Below are positions 6,120 to 6,749 of a stretch of 6,749 bases of DNA, piece after piece (within the stretch, counting starts at the first letter, position 1; each line of letters opens with the position of its first letter). Below the pieces are notes generated by a model. The model searched no databases. It had not been told where the DNA came from and saw only the letters and a program-made list of their open reading frames with translations. The stretch comes from Pseudomonadota bacterium. Its GTDB lineage: Bacteria > Pseudomonadota > Alphaproteobacteria > Acetobacterales > Acetobacteraceae. The position numbers were made by a program, and so were the translations under genes. Location of the stretch: positions 1 to 6,749 of the forward strand of contig JAJZHU010000132.1 in the NCBI GenBank assembly GCA_021798375.1, given 5' to 3'.

Positions 6120-6749
6120 ATGAGTGACATCGAAACACGCGATCAAGTGGGTGCTCTGACCGAACAGACCTATAAATGGGGCTTTGAGACCGATATTGAA
6201 ATGGATATGGCGCCGCGAGGTCTGAATGAGGAGATCGTGCGTCTGATTTCGGCAAAAAAGGGCGAGCCGCAATGGATGCTGGACCTGCGTTTGAAATCTT
6301 TTGCCGCCTGGCAAAAGATGGAAGAACCGCATTGGGCCAATGTGATCCATCCGCCGATCGATTATCAGGATTCGTATTACTATGCGGCGCCAAAGAAAAA
6401 GCCCTCGCTGAAATCCCTGGATGAAGTCGATCCGGAATTGCTGCGCACCTATGAAAGACTGGGCATTCCGCTGAAGGAACAGGAATACCTGGCCGGGGTG
6501 GAACAGCCCACACGTCAAATCGCGGTGGATGCCGTATTTGATTCGGTCTCGGTGGCCACCACCTTCCGCGAATCGTTGTCCAAAGTGGGGGTGATTTTCT
6601 GCCCGATTTCCGAAGCCATTCGCGAACATCCCGATTTGGTCAAACAATATCTTGGTTCTGTCGTTCCGGCCGGTGATAATTATTTCGCGGCGCTGAATGC
6701 GGCGGTGTTCACCGATGGCAGCTTTGTCTTTGTGCCCAAGGGCGTGCGT
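6120..6749 (+). CDS. sufB: Fe-S cluster assembly scaffold SufB (3' truncated)
   Basis: The frame is open from the ATG at 6120 to the end of the window, giving the first 210 residues of a protein usually about 480-490 long. The N-terminus (YKWGFETDIEMDMAPRGL, 18-35), the block PQWMLDLRLKSFAAWQKMEEP around 50-70, the PPIDYQDSYYYAAPKKKP region (78-95) and the closing FVFVPKGVR (202-210) are highly characteristic of SufB. SufB forms the SufBC2D complex, on which Fe-S clusters are built in the cytoplasm with the SufC ATPase. The window holds the N-terminal domain and the entry to the beta-helix core; the cluster-related cysteine and the SufD interface lie beyond it. One cysteine, Cys161, is present here. 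The gene directly follows the Rrf2 regulator with no cysteine desulfurase between them. sufC, sufD and sufS would be expected downstream, which is inference. The family identification is very secure. Confidence 0.97.
   Translation, partial: MSDIETRDQVGALTEQTYKWGFETDIEMDMAPRGLNEEIVRLISAKKGEPQWMLDLRLKSFAAWQKMEEPHWANVIHPPIDYQDSYYYAAPKKKPSLKSLDEVDPELLRTYERLGIPLKEQEYLAGVEQPTRQIAVDAVFDSVSVATTFRESLSKVGVIFCPISEAIREHPDLVKQYLGSVVPAGDNYFAALNAAVFTDGSFVFVPKGVR

Noticed and set aside
5772..6647. A 291-codon open frame on the minus strand opposite the regulator and sufB
   Set aside because: It spans two unmistakable plus-strand genes and their junction, and has low-complexity shadow-type composition with no family motif.

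Overview
The window looks like ordinary chromosomal DNA of an alphaproteobacterium, possibly from the Rhodospirillales. The basis is an Rrf2/IscR-type regulator directly followed by sufB, a GC-rich coding style with strong third-position bias, and the flavour of the TPR and CDP-alcohol phosphotransferase proteins. The taxonomic placement is inference from remembered family resemblance. I see no phage, transposon, CRISPR or plasmid signatures, and no rRNA or tRNA gene.

Layout from left to right. (1) Positions 1-1284 (+) hold the C-terminal part of a large helical-repeat (TPR-like) protein that starts outside the window. (2) Convergent to it, 1297-1908 (-) encodes a beta-class carbonic anhydrase. 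Just upstream on the same strand is a 47-residue ORF (1949-2092) with a very strong Shine-Dalgarno sequence; it probably heads a two-gene unit with the carbonic anhydrase. (3) 2241-3479 (-) and 3476-4135 (-) are overlapping genes for a GT4-type glycosyltransferase and an integral-membrane CDP-alcohol phosphatidyltransferase. Divergent from them, 4202-5521 (+) encodes a second GT4-type glycosyltransferase. The three form a compact envelope-glycan or glycolipid locus around a 66-bp divergent intergenic region. (4) 5640-6116 (+) encodes an Rrf2-family Fe-S sensing regulator with three conserved cysteines. Three bases after its stop comes sufB (6120 to the window end, truncated), the start of a SUF iron-sulfur assembly operon. 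A 21-bp inverted repeat in front of the regulator is the likely autoregulatory operator.

How the genes fit together: the regulator would sense Fe-S status and control its own operon, including sufB, through the upstream inverted repeat. The glycosyltransferases and the CDP-alcohol enzyme probably act together at the inner membrane on a phospholipid-linked or polysaccharide product, but neither donor nor acceptor can be read from sequence. The carbonic anhydrase interconverts CO2 and bicarbonate independently of these. No clearly novel system is visible. The items most worth a second look are the small ORF ahead of the carbonic anhydrase, the repeat-rich suf control region, and the unassigned product of the glycosyltransferase/CDP-alcohol locus.
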